DNA from: Betaproteobacteria bacterium UBA6910
GTDB taxonomy: Bacteria > Pseudomonadota > Gammaproteobacteria > Burkholderiales > UBA6910
Assembly (NCBI GenBank): GCA_002451065.1
Contig: DKBC01000274.1
Span: forward strand, 1 to 13,595
DNA: 13,595 bases
Direction: 5' to 3'
How positions within the stretch are numbered: position 1 is the first letter of the stretch; each line of letters starts with the position of its first letter. The notes beneath the pieces were generated by a model. It ran no database searches and was not told where the DNA came from. It saw nothing but the letters and a program-made list of their open reading frames with translations. The translations under genes and the position numbers were made by a program. Below are positions 13,321 to 13,595 of this stretch, in pieces.

Positions 13321-13595
13321 ATGAGCGTACAAGACAGATTCCTCGGTCACGATACCCATCATCCCGCCCGAGGCGAACCCTCACCGAGGTTCGTCAGCCT
13401 GATCACCAAGAACACCTATGCGCTGGTGCTTGCCGGCGGGCGGGGATCCAGGCTCAAGAACCTCACCGATTGGAGAGCAAAACCGGCGGTTCCGTTCGGA
13501 GGAAAGTTCCGAATCATCGATTTTCCGCTGTCCAACTGCGTGAATTCCGGCATCCGGCGCATGGGCGTGGTCACCCAGTACAAGTCCCACAGCCT
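13321..13595 (+). CDS. glgC: Glucose-1-phosphate adenylyltransferase GlgC (5' part only)
   Basis: The first 91 residues are visible before the window ends. The enzyme makes ADP-glucose from ATP and glucose-1-phosphate, the regulated first step of glycogen synthesis. The nucleotide-binding loop is [14 protein letters not shown] (37-50); [20 protein letters not shown] (52-71) includes the conserved lysine (K54) equivalent to the activator-site lysine of E. coli GlgC, and [20 protein letters not shown] follows. ATG 13321 is the only reasonable start; a GTGGG at 13309-13313 is a weak ribosome site. It is divergent from glgB. Confidence 0.95.
   Translation, partial: MSVQDRFLGHDTHHPARGEPSPRFVSLITKNTYALVLAGGRGSRLKNLTDWRAKPAVPFGGKFRIIDFPLSNCVNSGIRRMGVVTQYKSHS

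Overview
High-GC, densely packed proteobacterial chromosome. I read it as a betaproteobacterium: glgB and glgC are divergent, and an Hsp33 gene, a PhaA-type thiolase, an ECF sigma/anti-sigma pair and a MetA-type outer-membrane barrel are all present. The genus cannot be told from the sequence. There are no rRNA or tRNA genes, CRISPR arrays, insertion sequences or phage genes. Most genes have recognisable families, and none of the long open frames lying antisense to them looks real.

Layout. (1) Positions 1-2433, minus strand: a two-gene operon with a 407-residue methyltransferase that carries an FKBP/SlyD-like N-terminus, coupled to an SDR/DUF2867 oxidoreductase cut by the window edge. (2) 2550-3296, plus: a secreted protein of unknown function. 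(3) 3304-3639, minus: a SugE/Gdx-type SMR exporter. (4) 3730-5026, plus: an ECF sigma factor overlapping a membrane-anchored, cysteine-free putative anti-sigma protein. (5) 5097-6705, plus: a MetA-like beta-barrel, then a stand-alone CinA N-terminal (molybdopterin-binding) domain protein. (6) 6906-8093, minus: acetyl-CoA acetyltransferase with its own sigma70-like promoter and a strong intrinsic terminator. (7) 8221-13246, minus: an apparent four-gene operon glgB-hslO-lipoprotein-eamA with gaps of 22 and 19 bases and a 1-base overlap. (8) From 13321, plus: the start of glgC, divergent from glgB.

How the genes relate. glgC and glgB are successive glycogen-synthesis steps sharing a 74-base divergent promoter region. 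The glgB transcript appears to run on through a redox chaperone, an orphan NMT1/SsuA-like substrate-binding lipoprotein and a DMT exporter. Near the sigma factor, two minus-strand transcription units (methyltransferase operon and sugE) are each preceded by GGGAACC-N17-GTCA. This resembles ECF-dependent promoters, so the sigma factor at 3730 may control an envelope or chemical-stress regulon that includes them. This shared element is the most testable new observation here. I found no clearly novel defence or mobile system; the least understood genes are the methyltransferase fusion, the secreted protein and the cysteine-free anti-sigma protein.
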